NCBI GenBank assembly: GCA_023935145.1 | Contig: CM043700.1 | Location: forward strand, 20,001-84,000 | Reading direction: 5' to 3' | Source of the DNA: Bretschneidera sinensis | Lineage: Eukaryota; Streptophyta; Magnoliopsida; Brassicales; Akaniaceae | DNA: 64,000 bases | Shown here: piece by piece, positions 33,633 through 45,522 of the stretch | How positions within the stretch are numbered: position 1 is the first letter of the stretch | Layout of the letters: each line of letters begins with the position of its first letter | Notes under the pieces: generated by a model | What the model was told of the DNA's origin: nothing | Database searches by the model: none | What the model saw: the letters and a program-made list of their open reading frames with translations, nothing else | Translations under genes and position numbers: made by a program

Positions 33633-34751
33633 TAGCAAGGGAACAAATGGGGTTGGTGCCTGATTGCTGCAGCAATCCCGCCCTTGCTTCAGCCAGATGG
33701 AGAAGCTCTGTTGCATTAGCTGTTATGGTTATTTCAATGGGTTTCGGTTAAAGGCTTATCCTTTCCACCATTTGGCTGCGATAGGCAAATCATTCTTGGC
33801 TCATCTGCATTAAGGTCATCTTTTCCATCCCACACTTCCCTGCTGTTTTGGGATGTGCAGAGAAATTAAGGTCTTAATGTTTGTATATTAAATGAAAAAC
33901 TTGTCTATAAATGGGTTTGCCCATTATAGTAACTGTGTGAAAGTCTGATGTGAGTATGTTGAAGTTTGGTGTTCTGGAAGTTTAATATCTACTTTTTGTT
34001 TCGGTCTTTTGAAATAATGTATTTGGAACTTGTTTGTGTGTGATCATCTTTGTTTCTCTAAGCAAAATGCTTTATCGTCTTCTCCATGCAGTGAACACTT
34101 CTTCTCAAGGGTTAGAAGCATTAATGGAAAAATATACCCCTTTATTATTGAATGCAAGTATATTTTCTTTCCAGATCTTGATAGTAAATGTTGTACCTGA
34201 CCTGTGGTGGTATTTTAATTATTTTCAGATGCATGATCATTCATTTATTCCTGTTACCACATTCTATTGAATTAGTTGAAATGTTACCTTCACATGTCCT
34301 GGAACAACAATTAAATGTTGTAGTATCAATAATGACTTCTGGTTGTCCTTCACTTTTCTGAATAATCAACTTCTGAACTCTTATTAAAACTTGTGTACTG
34401 GATAGCAGGGATGGTATAGCAATTTTTTTCTTAAAAAAAAAAAAAATTTGTACTCGTAGGATTAAATTGAGCTTCATATGATAGAAGGAAAAATCTTCTT
34501 GCCTGCGTGTATGGTTAAATTTACACACTAGAAACATAAATTTTATTATCGTGGAAATCTTTCTTTTTAATTAAGCAAAGGAAAGTCGAAAACAAAGGTA
34601 GCATGTTCTTATAAACTAAGGTGAAAAGAGAGGTAGCTGGGCATATACTTTGCCTGGATGCTTAAATCACTCATATAAGAACTAGCTATTATCCAAGAAT
34701 GAAAAAAAAAAACGGAGAGTTGCAGAGCAAGGAAGAGAAGTGCAAAAGAGC
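33633..34751. other. NF-YA 3' UTR and intergenic region
   Basis: 3' UTR probably to about 33950. No other gene is seen. The 3' part should hold the promoter of the S1-type gene: CTCATATAAGAACTAG near 34670-34685 is a plausible TATA element about 70 bp before the ATG. Confidence 0.45.
33782..33802 (+). promoter_or_regulatory. Probable miR169 target site in NF-YA 3' UTR
   Basis: The 21 nt TAGGCAAATCATTCTTGGCT plus C lie 150 bp after the stop codon. From general knowledge, miR169 family members pair with GGCAAGTCATCCTTGGCT or the variant GGCAAGTCATTCTTGGCTC in NF-YA 3' UTRs; against the latter variant I see one internal mismatch (A for G) plus a difference at the first bases. Position and gene family both fit. 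Confidence 0.8.
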
Positions 34752-35165
34752 ATGAGAAACTACAGCAGTAGAACCTTTGCCATCCTCCTTGTGTTGCTGT
34801 TTAGCCTGTCAAAATCAACCGTTACAGGGAAAGTTTGGGTAAGGGTCATGAACAAACTGGGTTGTAATAGGATCATGAACATCCACTGCCAATCACACGA
34901 CGATGATCTTGGTTATCTTGCTGTACCAGATGGCTTTGAAATCGAATGGAAATTCTCTGTTAATTTCTGGGGCACTACATTGTTTTATTGTGATGTGCAA
35001 TGGGATAACTCAAAATGGCACCACTTTGATGCTTACTCTTATGAATGGGATTCTGATCGGTGTCAAACAGAGTGCATTTGGATGATTTCGAAGGATGGTC
35101 TTTTATTCAATTACAATCAAGAATTTGGAAACTGGGATTTGATGCAATTTGAAGATGCTCTGTGA
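34752..35165 (+). CDS. S-protein homologue (plant self-incompatibility S1 family), 137 aa
   Basis: Intronless ORF starting at the first ATG (34752, MRNYSSRTFAILLVLL). Residues 1-26 form a hydrophobic signal peptide, so the product is probably secreted. The mature part has the S1-family pattern: KVWVRVMNKLG, Cys at LGCNR and IHCQSHDDDLG, a W-rich core (FEIEWKFSVNFWGTTLFYCD), and Cys at DRCQTECIWMISKDGL. Size matches the family. Known members include the poppy stigmatic S protein; most homologues (SPH) have no defined role. The start codon, signal peptide and length all look intact. It stands alone between NF-YA and a repeat-rich gap. Confidence 0.92.
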   Translation: MRNYSSRTFAILLVLLFSLSKSTVTGKVWVRVMNKLGCNRIMNIHCQSHDDDLGYLAVPDGFEIEWKFSVNFWGTTLFYCDVQWDNSKWHHFDAYSYEWDSDRCQTECIWMISKDGLLFNYNQEFGNWDLMQFEDAL

Positions 35166-36219
35166 TATTGCATGGAATTTATTTTTTTGGTTTACTTTGA
35201 AGCACGTGACTGGACTGGTCTTAGCTGAAAGGAAGAGAAAGCAAAAAGAGTCCCCTCGTAACCCTGCCAATGACCCTTCTATGCATGTAGAGGAGGATAG
35301 ATTATTGGATTGTGATAAATTTTTGGCTTAATTACATGTAGTTTGCCCTTAATTCTCAGCAGCAATAAATGACATTAATTCTTAATCTTTCCATGGAAAT
35401 CAACCAGAAACTGTTTCAATTCCTTGTCTTTTATCAGCTCATCCTCTTCCCTCACGAAGCATAACCACATTTTCCTTGAGCTTTTTTTACCTTGCAAACC
35501 ATTTTGATAAAAGATGTTACACTTTGGCCTAACAAAATAAACTTCATAGTCTGTTAAGAAATAAAAGCAAACAACAGGATGGTCTTTGTAACGAAGCCTA
35601 AATTTTTTCTTAATAAAAATGCGATTAAACATGAAATTCAGAGTTGTCTCACCATTCTATTAAAAAGAAGAAAAGGAAGTATGTCTACATGATACATGTG
35701 CTCATTTAGGTACCAGTTGGCCTAAGAGTAGTTTCGTTTTTATGGTTTTTGCATAGGAACTTCATTTGGAATGATTCTCCCGAGTCCTATTGAATTTGTC
35801 GACTCCGAGGGATGTCTCTGGGTACTCGTAAAGCAAGGGAGAATAACAATTGTCGCAGGCACGTGGAGGTGTTAATATATCAGTTAAGTAGGGGAAGGAG
35901 GATGTACATATATAAAAGGTTCATAACTCTACCTATTAAGTTAGTTTTTGAAGTCGGAGTTACGTCAATAACAAGTGGTAAAATAATAATTAAAATAATT
36001 TTTTTTATATAAATTCAATTTCTTAAAAATCATTTTTTCAAATTGTGATTCTCTTCTTAAATAATTTTTTAAGGTGTTTGGTTTAACTTTTATTTATAAG
36101 AACCAAAAATCCATTTCATATACTCTCCCCAACGGTACTTAAAAAAATAAGCAAGAAATACAGTGCTTTCTTTGTCCCTTGTTTGATATCCTAGTGCCGA
36201 GGTTAACCCCAAGAAAAAA
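35166..36219. other. Intergenic, no gene seen
   Basis: AT-rich DNA. Short open frames on both strands (the longest about 85 codons at 35375-35632, minus) resemble nothing known and lack codon bias. Confidence 0.4.
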
Positions 36220-38780
36220 TGTTAACATATATTGATTTTTTTTTTATTATATTTGGATTCTTAAGTTTCCTATTGTGTTTATATTCCTAATTCAATTATG
36301 GTTTGTACTATTAGATTCTGTACATATCATTGTTCATGTAATACATATTACACAAGATAGTACCATTTTTTTTTCTACAATCTCTCTTATTTTAACATGG
36401 TATATATCAGAGTCTTGATAATTTTATTTTGAGAGTCATCTAGAAGCTTTCGCTATTTTTACTGATAGCAGTATGCCTTACAAGCCAATAGCATTTGATG
36501 TCTAGGCATATTACTTGTAATTGATCTTATTCCTTTATTGACAATAAATATTAATTTATGACATTTATATTATTTATTGTATTCGTTACAAATCACATTT
36601 ATTGTGTTTACATGATAAAGCCCATAGAATAAGAGTAATGAAAATAAGTATCATGATGAGATCATGCTAATGAAACGTATTTTTTTAAACATTATTCTTA
36701 AATGTTCATAATCATAGGATCATTAAAAAAGACATTAATGAATTCAGATAGATTAGTACATACTATGTTTCTTCAAATAATTGAGGGTGACTGATCTCAT
36801 GGTCACTAGTGTGTGAGACACTAAGACAAATTATGTATGTGCTTGTTAGAGAACAGGTACACAGAACTGATTCGACTAAGTAATTGCTAATGGAAATTTT
36901 ACTAGCTGTCAATAGGAATTCTTATGTTACAGTTGTACAAGTGATCTTTAAACTTGAGGCACCATAGATATCTTGTGTATATGTTATCATACTTTGATAT
37001 TACTTAAATGTGATTCTAATTGTGGGTCATACAAAGGTAATAATTGAGCATGACCACTTATACATGGAGGTATGTGAGTGCATAGGAGAAGATCCATCAC
37101 TCTAAATAAAAGAGAGAAAATATTCTATATGATTTGATTAAGTTATAGCTTGGATATTCTTTGGCCAAGGTAGGGTGAAAATTAGAAAGACGTTTCTAAT
37201 TTCATCATTTAAGTTATGAACTTGAAATCGAGACACATGTAATTAAATAATTAAAGTTTGACAGTAATTCCATACCTGAGGTTTAATCAGAGACATTGTA
37301 TGATGGAATGATTGAATTGTACGGTAATTGACAATGGAAAGGTTCACATTAAATTTATATTGCTTGAGTAGTCATGACATACTACTAAGTATCAATCATG
37401 ACTTGTTAAAACCCTTAAAAATTAACTATAATTAATTATTAATTAAAGGGAGAATTAAAAGGAGTTTTAATTTGAATTAAAATTAAAAGGAGTTAATTAA
37501 TTGGACGAGGTCTAACTGTTATGTAAAAGTTACGACCTATTGTCATGCAATATTGAGTCTAAGGGGTTACACACAATTTGACAATTGCAATAATAAGGAA
37601 AGAAAGAAAGACTAATAGAGAGAATTCTAGAAATTAAATTAAGCTGGTGGTTTAATTGCAAATCTAGATATTTTAGATCTTTTAGGAGTAAAGGCTCTAT
37701 ATAAGGGCTTTTACTTGATAGAAACCCTAATGAAATTTGTGAGACTTAAAATCAGAATTTAAACTCCCTTTTCCTCTCTCCATTTGAAATTCCTAGAGCT
37801 AGCACTTGGGAATTTTTGGTCACCCTACAGCTCCTTCACGCGTGGTGTTTGACACCCCAAAGAAAGAGATTCTTTTCTTGGTTGTTCGTGTGGATACACT
37901 TAGAAGCCGTGCACTTGAATGGATCGTGAACTCTACACTAAATTTTCAATCAAAATCTTCATTTAAGATATAAATCTCTAAACTTTTATGGAGATAATTG
38001 TACTCGTTTTAGTAGGTCCATAAAGAGCATTCATGGGATTCAAGTATATCGGCATGAAAATTTTTAATTTTCACTGTGTTTCTATGCCACAAGACACACA
38101 TTTGCAGGTGGCCCAAGGCTGCTCCCATGAACGTGCCTTTTCCTTTATGTTCTAAATTTTTATACCTATATTTCTTTGCAGAGTTTTTGGTTCATTTGAT
38201 CGATTTAGTCTCTCGGTTTGGTTCGGTTTAGATTTGAATTCTTTTGTCAGTTTCAGTATTGTAAAATTAGTTTTCATCAAGATTACTTTAGATCTCAAGG
38301 TTTTTGGGCGTGATCTTTCCATCTGTAACATTTGTTTTACCATATTCAAACTTTACGATGAAGGTTCTTGCTTGTGATGAATATTCTCGCTTTCTCAAGT
38401 TCCGATCTTGAATCCTAGTAATCCCCTTATTTTCGTTTTCCTCGGTAATCTTCACCCAGTCTTGTGAAGGGGTGTTAGAGTCGAGTTCATATCATTCACT
38501 TTGTTTTGACTCATGTTTGGGTACTCTTCTTATTTCCAGCGAGGGCACGTGCAAGAAGGTGAGCTTATATGTGAAAGAGAGTTACCTTTGCTGAGTTCTT
38601 CATCGAAGTTTGTCTTTCTTAGTTCTTCGATTTGATTTACGAACTCAAGTTGGCATCCAATTTACCATCTTGAGTTTGAGGGGGCGTTAACGTATATTGG
38701 TTTCATATCATATTTGGATTTCTAAGTTCCTATTGCGTTTGGATTCCTACTTTTAGTATTGCTCGTTTGGTTTGTTGGAA
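36220..38780 (+). mobile_element. Degraded Ty1-copia-like LTR element
   Basis: Left LTR 36220-36397 (TGTTAACATATATTG ... TTTTAACA) is followed by a primer-site-like TGGTATATATCAGAG. A related LTR start (CGTTAACGTATATTGG) at 38695 follows a purine tract TTTGAGGGGG; it can be followed for about 75 bp. Between them, gag-pol is essentially gone. About 38560-38690 reads weakly like the C-terminal end of a copia polyprotein (TNSSWHPIYHLEF). The middle (about 36620-38100) may include another nested non-coding LTR element; I cannot set its ends. Confidence 0.55.
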
Positions 38781-38823
38781 CTCACAATTCAATTCCAGGT
38801 CAATAATGAGTCTATTTAAATTA

Positions 38824-39980
38824 TGATTGTAAACTAAAGTGCAACCCAAGAGGGGATGAATTGGGTTTTAAAACTTTTTGCACACAACAAACAAGTTTAT
38901 ATACTTCTGAAATTAAGCTAGATCAACAATAGTTATTTTGTTGGAAATTAAAGGAGTAAATGATGAGAAAGTGCAAACTTCATTTATAGTGGTTCAGCAA
39001 TATCGAAAACTTTCCGACCTTATGTCTACTCTCTTCAAGGAGACTCTTTGAAGTATTCCACTAAATCAAACAAGCAACTTCAGCGATATTGCCCAAACCT
39101 TTACAAAGATCTCTTCTAAGGAAGTTTACACTAAAGTGTTTAACACTTAAACACGTCTAAGAGTTACACCAACTCTTTCCCTTTACAATGATTGAAATTT
39201 AAGATTCAAGATGTTACAAGAGAGAATGGCTTAATATGGATTTTTGGAAGCTTTGAAGGATACTAATGAGCTCTAGAAGAAATTAAGTGTTCATGATTAT
39301 TAGATTTGCTTATTTAAAAGGGGTTTATATAGTCTTAATTCCATATGACCGTTACACACAAGGTATGACCGTTTTGGAGCATTAAATGCTCTAACCCGCG
39401 TCTTTCTTTTAAAAAAACTAACTGTTATAATCGAGCATTGATGCTTGGTTCACTCGACTAAATCATGACAATATTGTATCATGTGCTTTCATTTAATCGA
39501 CTGAGTAAACCATTCAGTCGACTGGACATAAAGACATAACTCTTTGTCTTTTATTCAGTCGACTGGATGATTCATTTAGTCGCTATAGGCTAGAAGGTTC
39601 TGTCATTCATTCAGTCGATTGGATGAATCATTCAGTCGACTAGATCAAATGCTAAGGTTTTTTGTCATTCATTTAGTCAACTTAATGATCTATTCAATCG
39701 ATTGAATCCCTCGAAGTATAATTTTTCTGTTTTTCAAAGACTTATAAAATTAACACCAGTTGATATGATTTTTGTTAAAAATATTTTGTAAACAAAATGA
39801 GCCATAAATAAGCTAGATAATTGAGAGAAAATTTACAATTACATTAATTATTTTAGAAGCTACTAATCTTGTTCTCTAGACTTCTTTTGAGGTGTGTATG
39901 TCTTTGAATAAAAAACTTTAAATGTTTAAACACTTAGATAAAATTGATTAGATCAATTGAATTTAATTTTATCATTATTA
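38824..39980. mobile_element. Probable LTR-derived repeat with CAGTCGACT motif cluster
   Basis: Starts TGATTGTAAACTAAAGTGCA and contains GAGGGGATGAATTGGG, a sequence style common in plant LTRs. Positions 39465-39710 hold at least eight imperfect copies of TTCAGTCGACTGGATGA in direct order. There is no coding content. Borders and family are guesses. Confidence 0.4.
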
Positions 39981-41025
39981 AAATAAAATTAGAGGTCAAC
40001 AATGATGTTTGCTTTGCTTTTAAGCTCTAAATTGTTAGTTCTTTTAAGAATACTTGAATCCAAATAACAATAACCAAATCCTCTCCCCAACCTAATATTT
40101 GTAGATTCAAAATATTAAGAAATGTGCTCGAAAACTTGGTTTGAATAATATATCCCTTCTTAATTATTAATATCTAAAAGTACAATCAATTTTTTTAATC
40201 CTAATAACTTCTCTTTAATAAAATAATATTATTAAAGTAAATAATATAATATATTACTAATAATTAATAAATTCCATATAATATTATTAAAAACTAAATA
40301 AAAAACAATAAATATCAAAATATAATTAAATATTAATATAATCCTAAATATCATAAATAATAATGATAATTTAAGGACCTAGTTAATAAATTTAAATAAT
40401 ATAATATATAATAATACTAGTATAATTATAATAAAATAATAAAACTATAAATAATTAATTAGTAAATTATAAATAAATAAAAATATAAAAAATATATAAC
40501 TATTATGATTAATCTTATATACATTTTCTCCTCTTTCATATAAGATAATTTACTTAATATAATATATTTTTATTAAAATAAAGATATGAGCATTATAAAT
40601 ATTATATTTTAAATTTTATCGTTATTTTAACATTTAATTTCATTCAACTAAATATTAAAATTAAAATTAAAATCAAATCAATTATTATGCACAACCTGAA
40701 ATTACAATTCAATTTGAACCAAAACCAGATCAATGTTGATTTTATTCCACTCTGACTATTTTCCGTCGAACCAACGGTTTATAATATTAGACTTCATACA
40801 GTACATATGACAACAACCTCTTATTTTCACAAATAAAAAGAGTTAAACTAACTCACTCACACAACAAGCAAAACCAATAAAAATCTAACCCAGCCTTATC
40901 CATCTATCTTCTATTCTTCATCTTCCTCTCTCTTTCAACATTTAAAATAACCAATCTACTCCCATCTCTCTCTTTCTTCAAAATTCTTAACAAAAGATAT
41001 TTCTCTCATTTCTTTCGTTCTAAAT
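39981..41025. other. AT-rich spacer and CP33-type gene promoter region
   Basis: About 40190-40680 is extremely AT-rich (AATAATAT, TAATTAAT words). About 40880-41020 is pyrimidine-rich (CATCTTCCTCTCTCTTTC), likely the 5' leader. No other gene seen. Confidence 0.5.
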
Positions 41026-43228
41026 ATGTCATCCTCTTCTCTCACAATAGCTGCAACAATTGCTGCTGCTTCCTCGATCTGCAACAAACTCTCCAACCTC
41101 TCCTTCGCTCACTCCCCAATCCCACTACACAATCACTTACCATCATCAAAACCCAAATACCCGAAACCCCTCAAACTCAAAACCCAGAACTCCAATTCAC
41201 TTCCCTTCTCTCTCCTCTCTTCTCTCCCCAATCTCTGCTGCTTCTCAGCCACCTTTGATAACTTCCAAGTCTCTGAAGATGACCAAAGCGCAGAACTAGA
41301 ATACCCAGAAGCTGAAGAGCATGGAAAACCATTTGAAGATGAAGAAGAAAAAAAGGTGACACAATCTGGTGGTGAAGTTGGGAGGTTGTATGTGGGAAAC
41401 TTGCCTTACTCAATGACTTCTTCTCAGTTGTCTGAGGTTTTTGGGGAAGCCGGCAATGTGGTTTCTGTAGAGGTTTGTGATTTCTTTTTATTTTTTCTTT
41501 TGCCTTTTGATTTAGGATTTATCTGTTCGTTCTGTATGATTGGAATGTGGATTTTTTTTGGTGACTCTAATTTTGTGCGTTTTTTCTTTGGACTTTTTCT
41601 AGATTGTGTATGATAGGGTTACAGATAGGAGCAGGGGGTTTGCATTTGTGACAATGGGGGCTAATGAAGAAGCTAAAGAGGCAATTCGAATGTTTGATGG
41701 ATCTGTAAGTGCCTCTTTTTTCCACATTGAATGGATTGAATGTTTGTGATGTTTGATTTTATGCGTTAGTTTTCGTAGAGTCTAATCCATAATGTTTACC
41801 TCTGTGTATAAACGTAGTTAATGCTTGATGTAACCTAACTGGTTTCTAGAATCACTAACAATATGTTTGGATGGGGGGAGACCTCCGTTTTGTTTGGATT
41901 ATTATTATTTTTTTCAATGAGAGGAGAAGATTTGGAGGGATACACTTACCCCTTTCAATCCCCTCGTGACCTCATTTTATCAATTCCTCAAACTGGAGGA
42001 ATAAGAATGGAGAAAATTCTCTACTCTCCTCTTTATATGGCAACCAAACAAGAGTAAGGAATGGATCCAAATCCTCTTCTCTCCGATCCTTTACTTTACA
42101 TCTGTATGTACCCTCTCCTTTATTCTCCCTTCCATCATCCAAACTTTCTCGAAGTTATGTCCTAATTTAGATGCTCCAGTTTCCCATTTGTATTATATTG
42201 GTGAATGGTGTACGTGAGAGGCTCTTAATATTCCTGTTATATGAATATGCCCACCATAGTTAAGTAAAACATGTGGACCGACTTATTGAACTTTTTTAAA
42301 AGAGTTTGAGACAGAATGCCTCTCCTGAAAAAAAAAATGAGTCCAATACCATTCTTGTTGACTGGTCATTATTACATCACAACCACATTCCGATAATCAT
42401 AGACTGAAATTGAAATATTGGATATTGCAAAAAAGAGCAGCAGTTCTATTCTCACGGTTCTTCCAACTTTCCTTCAATATCAACCATAGTTTCAACGCTT
42501 AACTAATGAAAGTTTGCAGATACTTGATATGAAGTACTATTGCGAATCACTTTTGATTTTAAACTTCCTTTTCTTTGCGGTGGATAATAGATCCACGTTA
42601 TTCATTTATATGCCTTTGTTCCATTTTCAAGAAGAGACAAAGTCAAAAGTTGAAACTCATAGTTCTTATTACTAACGGTTGATGGTTAACAGCAACTTGG
42701 AGGCCGGACGGTAAGGGTGAACTTCCCTGAAGTGCCAAGGGGAGGTGAAAGGGAAGTGATGGGGCCGAGGATACAGAGTGGTAACCGGGCCTTTACTGAC
42801 AGCCCTCACAAGATTTATGCGGGTAATCTTGGTTGGGGCCTCACCTCACAGCGTCTTAGGGATGCTTTTGCGGATCAGCCAGGTCTCTTGAGTGCCAAGG
42901 TCATCTATGATAGAAACTCAGGAAGATCTAGAGGTTTTGGGTTCATTTCTTTTGAATCTGCAGAGGATGTTCAATCTGCCTTAAATGCTATGAATGGAGT
43001 GGTAAGGCTGAGTTGATGACTGATTTTTCATGTTTGAAAATTTTCAATGAAACTCATCTTCCTAAATTAGCCGTTTTTATGTAATTATGCAACTAGGAGG
43101 TGGAAGGGAGGCCACTACGATTGAATATAGCTGCAGAAAGGGCTCCTGTTGCCCCTTCCCCAGCATTGGAAAGAGATACTGAAAAGAATTTTGATAGCAG
43201 TGAACTTCTTTCTAGTATCACTACCTAA
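41026..43228 (+). CDS. CP33: Chloroplast RNA-binding protein, CP33 type, 329 aa
   Basis: Exons 41026-41472, 41603-41704, 42693-43001 and 43097-43228; every intron is GT-AG and falls between codons. The first ~60 residues are Ser/Thr/Pro-rich and lack acidic residues, typical of a chloroplast transit peptide. An acidic linker follows (about 85-112). Two RRM domains follow: RRM1 with LYVGNL at 121 and RGFAFVTM at 160, RRM2 with IYAGNL at 224 and RGFGFISF at 263. The linker VRVNFPEVPRGGE is diagnostic of the CP33 branch of plastid ribonucleoproteins, which bind and stabilise chloroplast mRNAs. The tail is short and acidic and ends at TAA 43226. Both RNP motifs are intact, so a functional gene is expected. 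Confidence 0.95.
41866..42150. mobile_element. Possible hAT-like MITE in intron 2 of the CP33-type gene
   Basis: The ends show short inverted similarity: GTTTGGATGGGGGGAG at about 41867 and, reversed, AGTTTGGATGATGGAAGG at about 42148-42131. The interior has more paired words such as CCAAACAAGAG. No clear target duplication was found, so this is tentative. Confidence 0.35.
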
Positions 43229-44104
43229 TGTAAACAAGCTGAGGAATGCATGGATAAAAATGCTGTTGCACAGAGTATCAAGGGAGTATTACAAGGAGAT
43301 ATTAACGTAAACCTTTCAAATCTTGGCTATACGTAATCTATTTTGGTTTTATTCTGCTCCACCATTGTTTACAAAATGGTTTATGTTAATCAGAGAGCAT
43401 CAAAGATGGTAAAAGGACAACCTTATGGTGTACTGTCCTTTGTATGTATTTTTTTCGTTGTATAAGAATTCAAATGGTATGACAATTTTAGAGTAAAACT
43501 TGGCCAAAGTCCCACTTTACTGATTCAATGAGGATTCACAGGCTAGGTGACGATCTATCGTTTTGCTTATGGCCTTGGGATTTTGCTTTTCGAATATAAA
43601 TTGTCAAGTGTTGCCCCTACACAATCTAGTGATACTTTATATTTTCAACTTTATCTTAATCTCAAAATCTCTCTAAACAACTTGCACAATTTTATTGTGC
43701 CATTTTGGTGGTTTAGTATAATATCATTAAAGAAAAGAACAATTGAAGGAAAAAAAATGTCAACCTCGGTTTCGACGCAGCAATGACTACGAATCACATT
43801 GCATTGTGACACGCGAAATTCAATGATTTAATTGACCACAAGACCAAAAATTGCAAGAGTGATTCCCATTTTCAAGCCCAGAACAGGCAGGAATTTTGTA
43901 TTCAATTGAAAACAAAATAATACAAAGCATGCGATTAGTTATCTAGCGTCCATTGCACCAAGGGAGGAAAAACAAAGGCAAACTAATACAAAAAAAAAAA
44001 AATGCTTGAAACTTCAGCGAGATAATTTAACATATTCCAACAGTGACCTGTGGCCTCCTCAATAGAAAGGAGAAACTGAGGACCTGAATAGTCTTTGGCA
44101 GGTT
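43229..44104. other. Intergenic between CP33-type gene and TatD remnant
   Basis: Includes the CP33-type 3' UTR (first ~230 bp). No gene recognised; an 79-codon open frame at 43547 looks spurious. Confidence 0.45.
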
Positions 44105-45522
44105 GAAAGGTTCTTTATTGTGTCTCACCATGACCAGCAAGAAGAGCATCTTCTGCAGAATCCAAATCACGAGGGGAAAAACATAAGTCTTATTAATCCC
44201 TAAAATAACTTAAATTGATCCACCATATCGTATATGAGAAGGCGGCTTTTCTTCACGTCATACTTATTGTTTCTCCCACTTTTTCCTTTGTTGTGAGACG
44301 GTGTGTGACTTTGATTCTAAATTTTTTATTCTTTGCATGTGGTAGAGAGATTACAGCAGCAGCAACGCCAGGCTCTCCACCACTCACTTGCTAAGTTTCG
44401 ATATCACTTGATTCCATATTCTCAACGATAAGAACTATTTATCAGCCTAAATAGTTGAAGTGGCAAACATTGAAATAATGCCTGGCAATTACCTGCAAGT
44501 GTTGTGGTACAACGTCCGGCTCAGTTGATTTGTATCACTGATACCTTTACAGCCAGCCACCACCTCAAGAACTTGCCTGGAAAGCATGAATTCAGAAAAT
44601 GGACACATGATTTAAAGCAAAACAAACTCAAGAATATAACCACATATCCGAACATAACCTTTTTAATGTGAACACATCAAGTAGATAGAAAAGTTCAAAC
44701 AAACACTTGACTTTTTTTTATTTTTTATTTTGCTTCTGAAAAAGAAGTCTTAATATCAAGTTTTAGCATATTGAAGAATAAAATAGTAGCAGCTTCGAAG
44801 ATTTTGCAAACAAAGATTCATATATGGACCATGATTACCAACAAATTAAAAATATTGATATACAACAACAAAATTTGTAGTAGCATCCATTACTCCAAGA
44901 AAGTAATCTTTGCAAAAAGTTCTCCAATAAGCATTATTTCCTTTAATAAGATACTCTTCTTAACAAAAGTACAGCTATGATATGGCACGAAAAAACATTT
45001 CCACTCACCGTACTAAACAAGGTTCATTGTGGCCTTTCACAATGGACTCCTTGATCATACTTCTCTTTCTTCTTAGAAGGCCATAAAGATTTAACAAAAT
45101 TAATCCCAGCACCAGTGTTCTTGATTTCACAGTATGGAGAATCTGTCTCAATGATCATCCTTTCAACAGGTATGCCCCTCACAACATCAAGATTCTCACC
45201 TGTCTTCAAAGAGCAACCATTTACACCTGTTTAGTACCAAAAGAATATTAGTAACGATCATAAAGTCAACCAGAAAATAATATAGGGGAGGGGGAAGGCA
45301 AGCACTCAGAAACACCACCATGAATCTGAAACTTGTAAATGACACAGGATATAGCCAGTGGATGCCATCTCATCCACAACTGAGCACAGCACATGGAGAG
45401 AGAGAGAGAATCAGTTCCAATTAACAGCATGGTATTCACCTATTTACATATAACCGAATGAAATAAACTTATCACGATCTTCTGCACTGCCAGTAAATGA
45501 ATGGGTAACCCAAGCACTGAAC
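44105..45522 (-). pseudogene. TatD-like deoxyribonuclease pseudogene (3' part)
   Basis: Minus-strand exon remnants, in order: 45522-45448 (THSFTGSAEDRDK), 45228-about 45010 ([20 protein letters not shown], then [20 protein letters not shown]), about 44579-44495 (QVLEVVAGCKGI, LSRTLYHNTC) and about 44160-44105 (DLDSAEDALLAGHG). TatD proteins are metal-dependent nucleases; the TDSPY motif is one of their signatures. Breaks: one extra base just after KEKYDQ (about 45050) shifts the frame to an early stop, the last exon lacks a normal acceptor AG, and the N-terminal half of the protein is absent upstream. It points toward the CP33-type gene, tail to tail. Confidence 0.78.
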
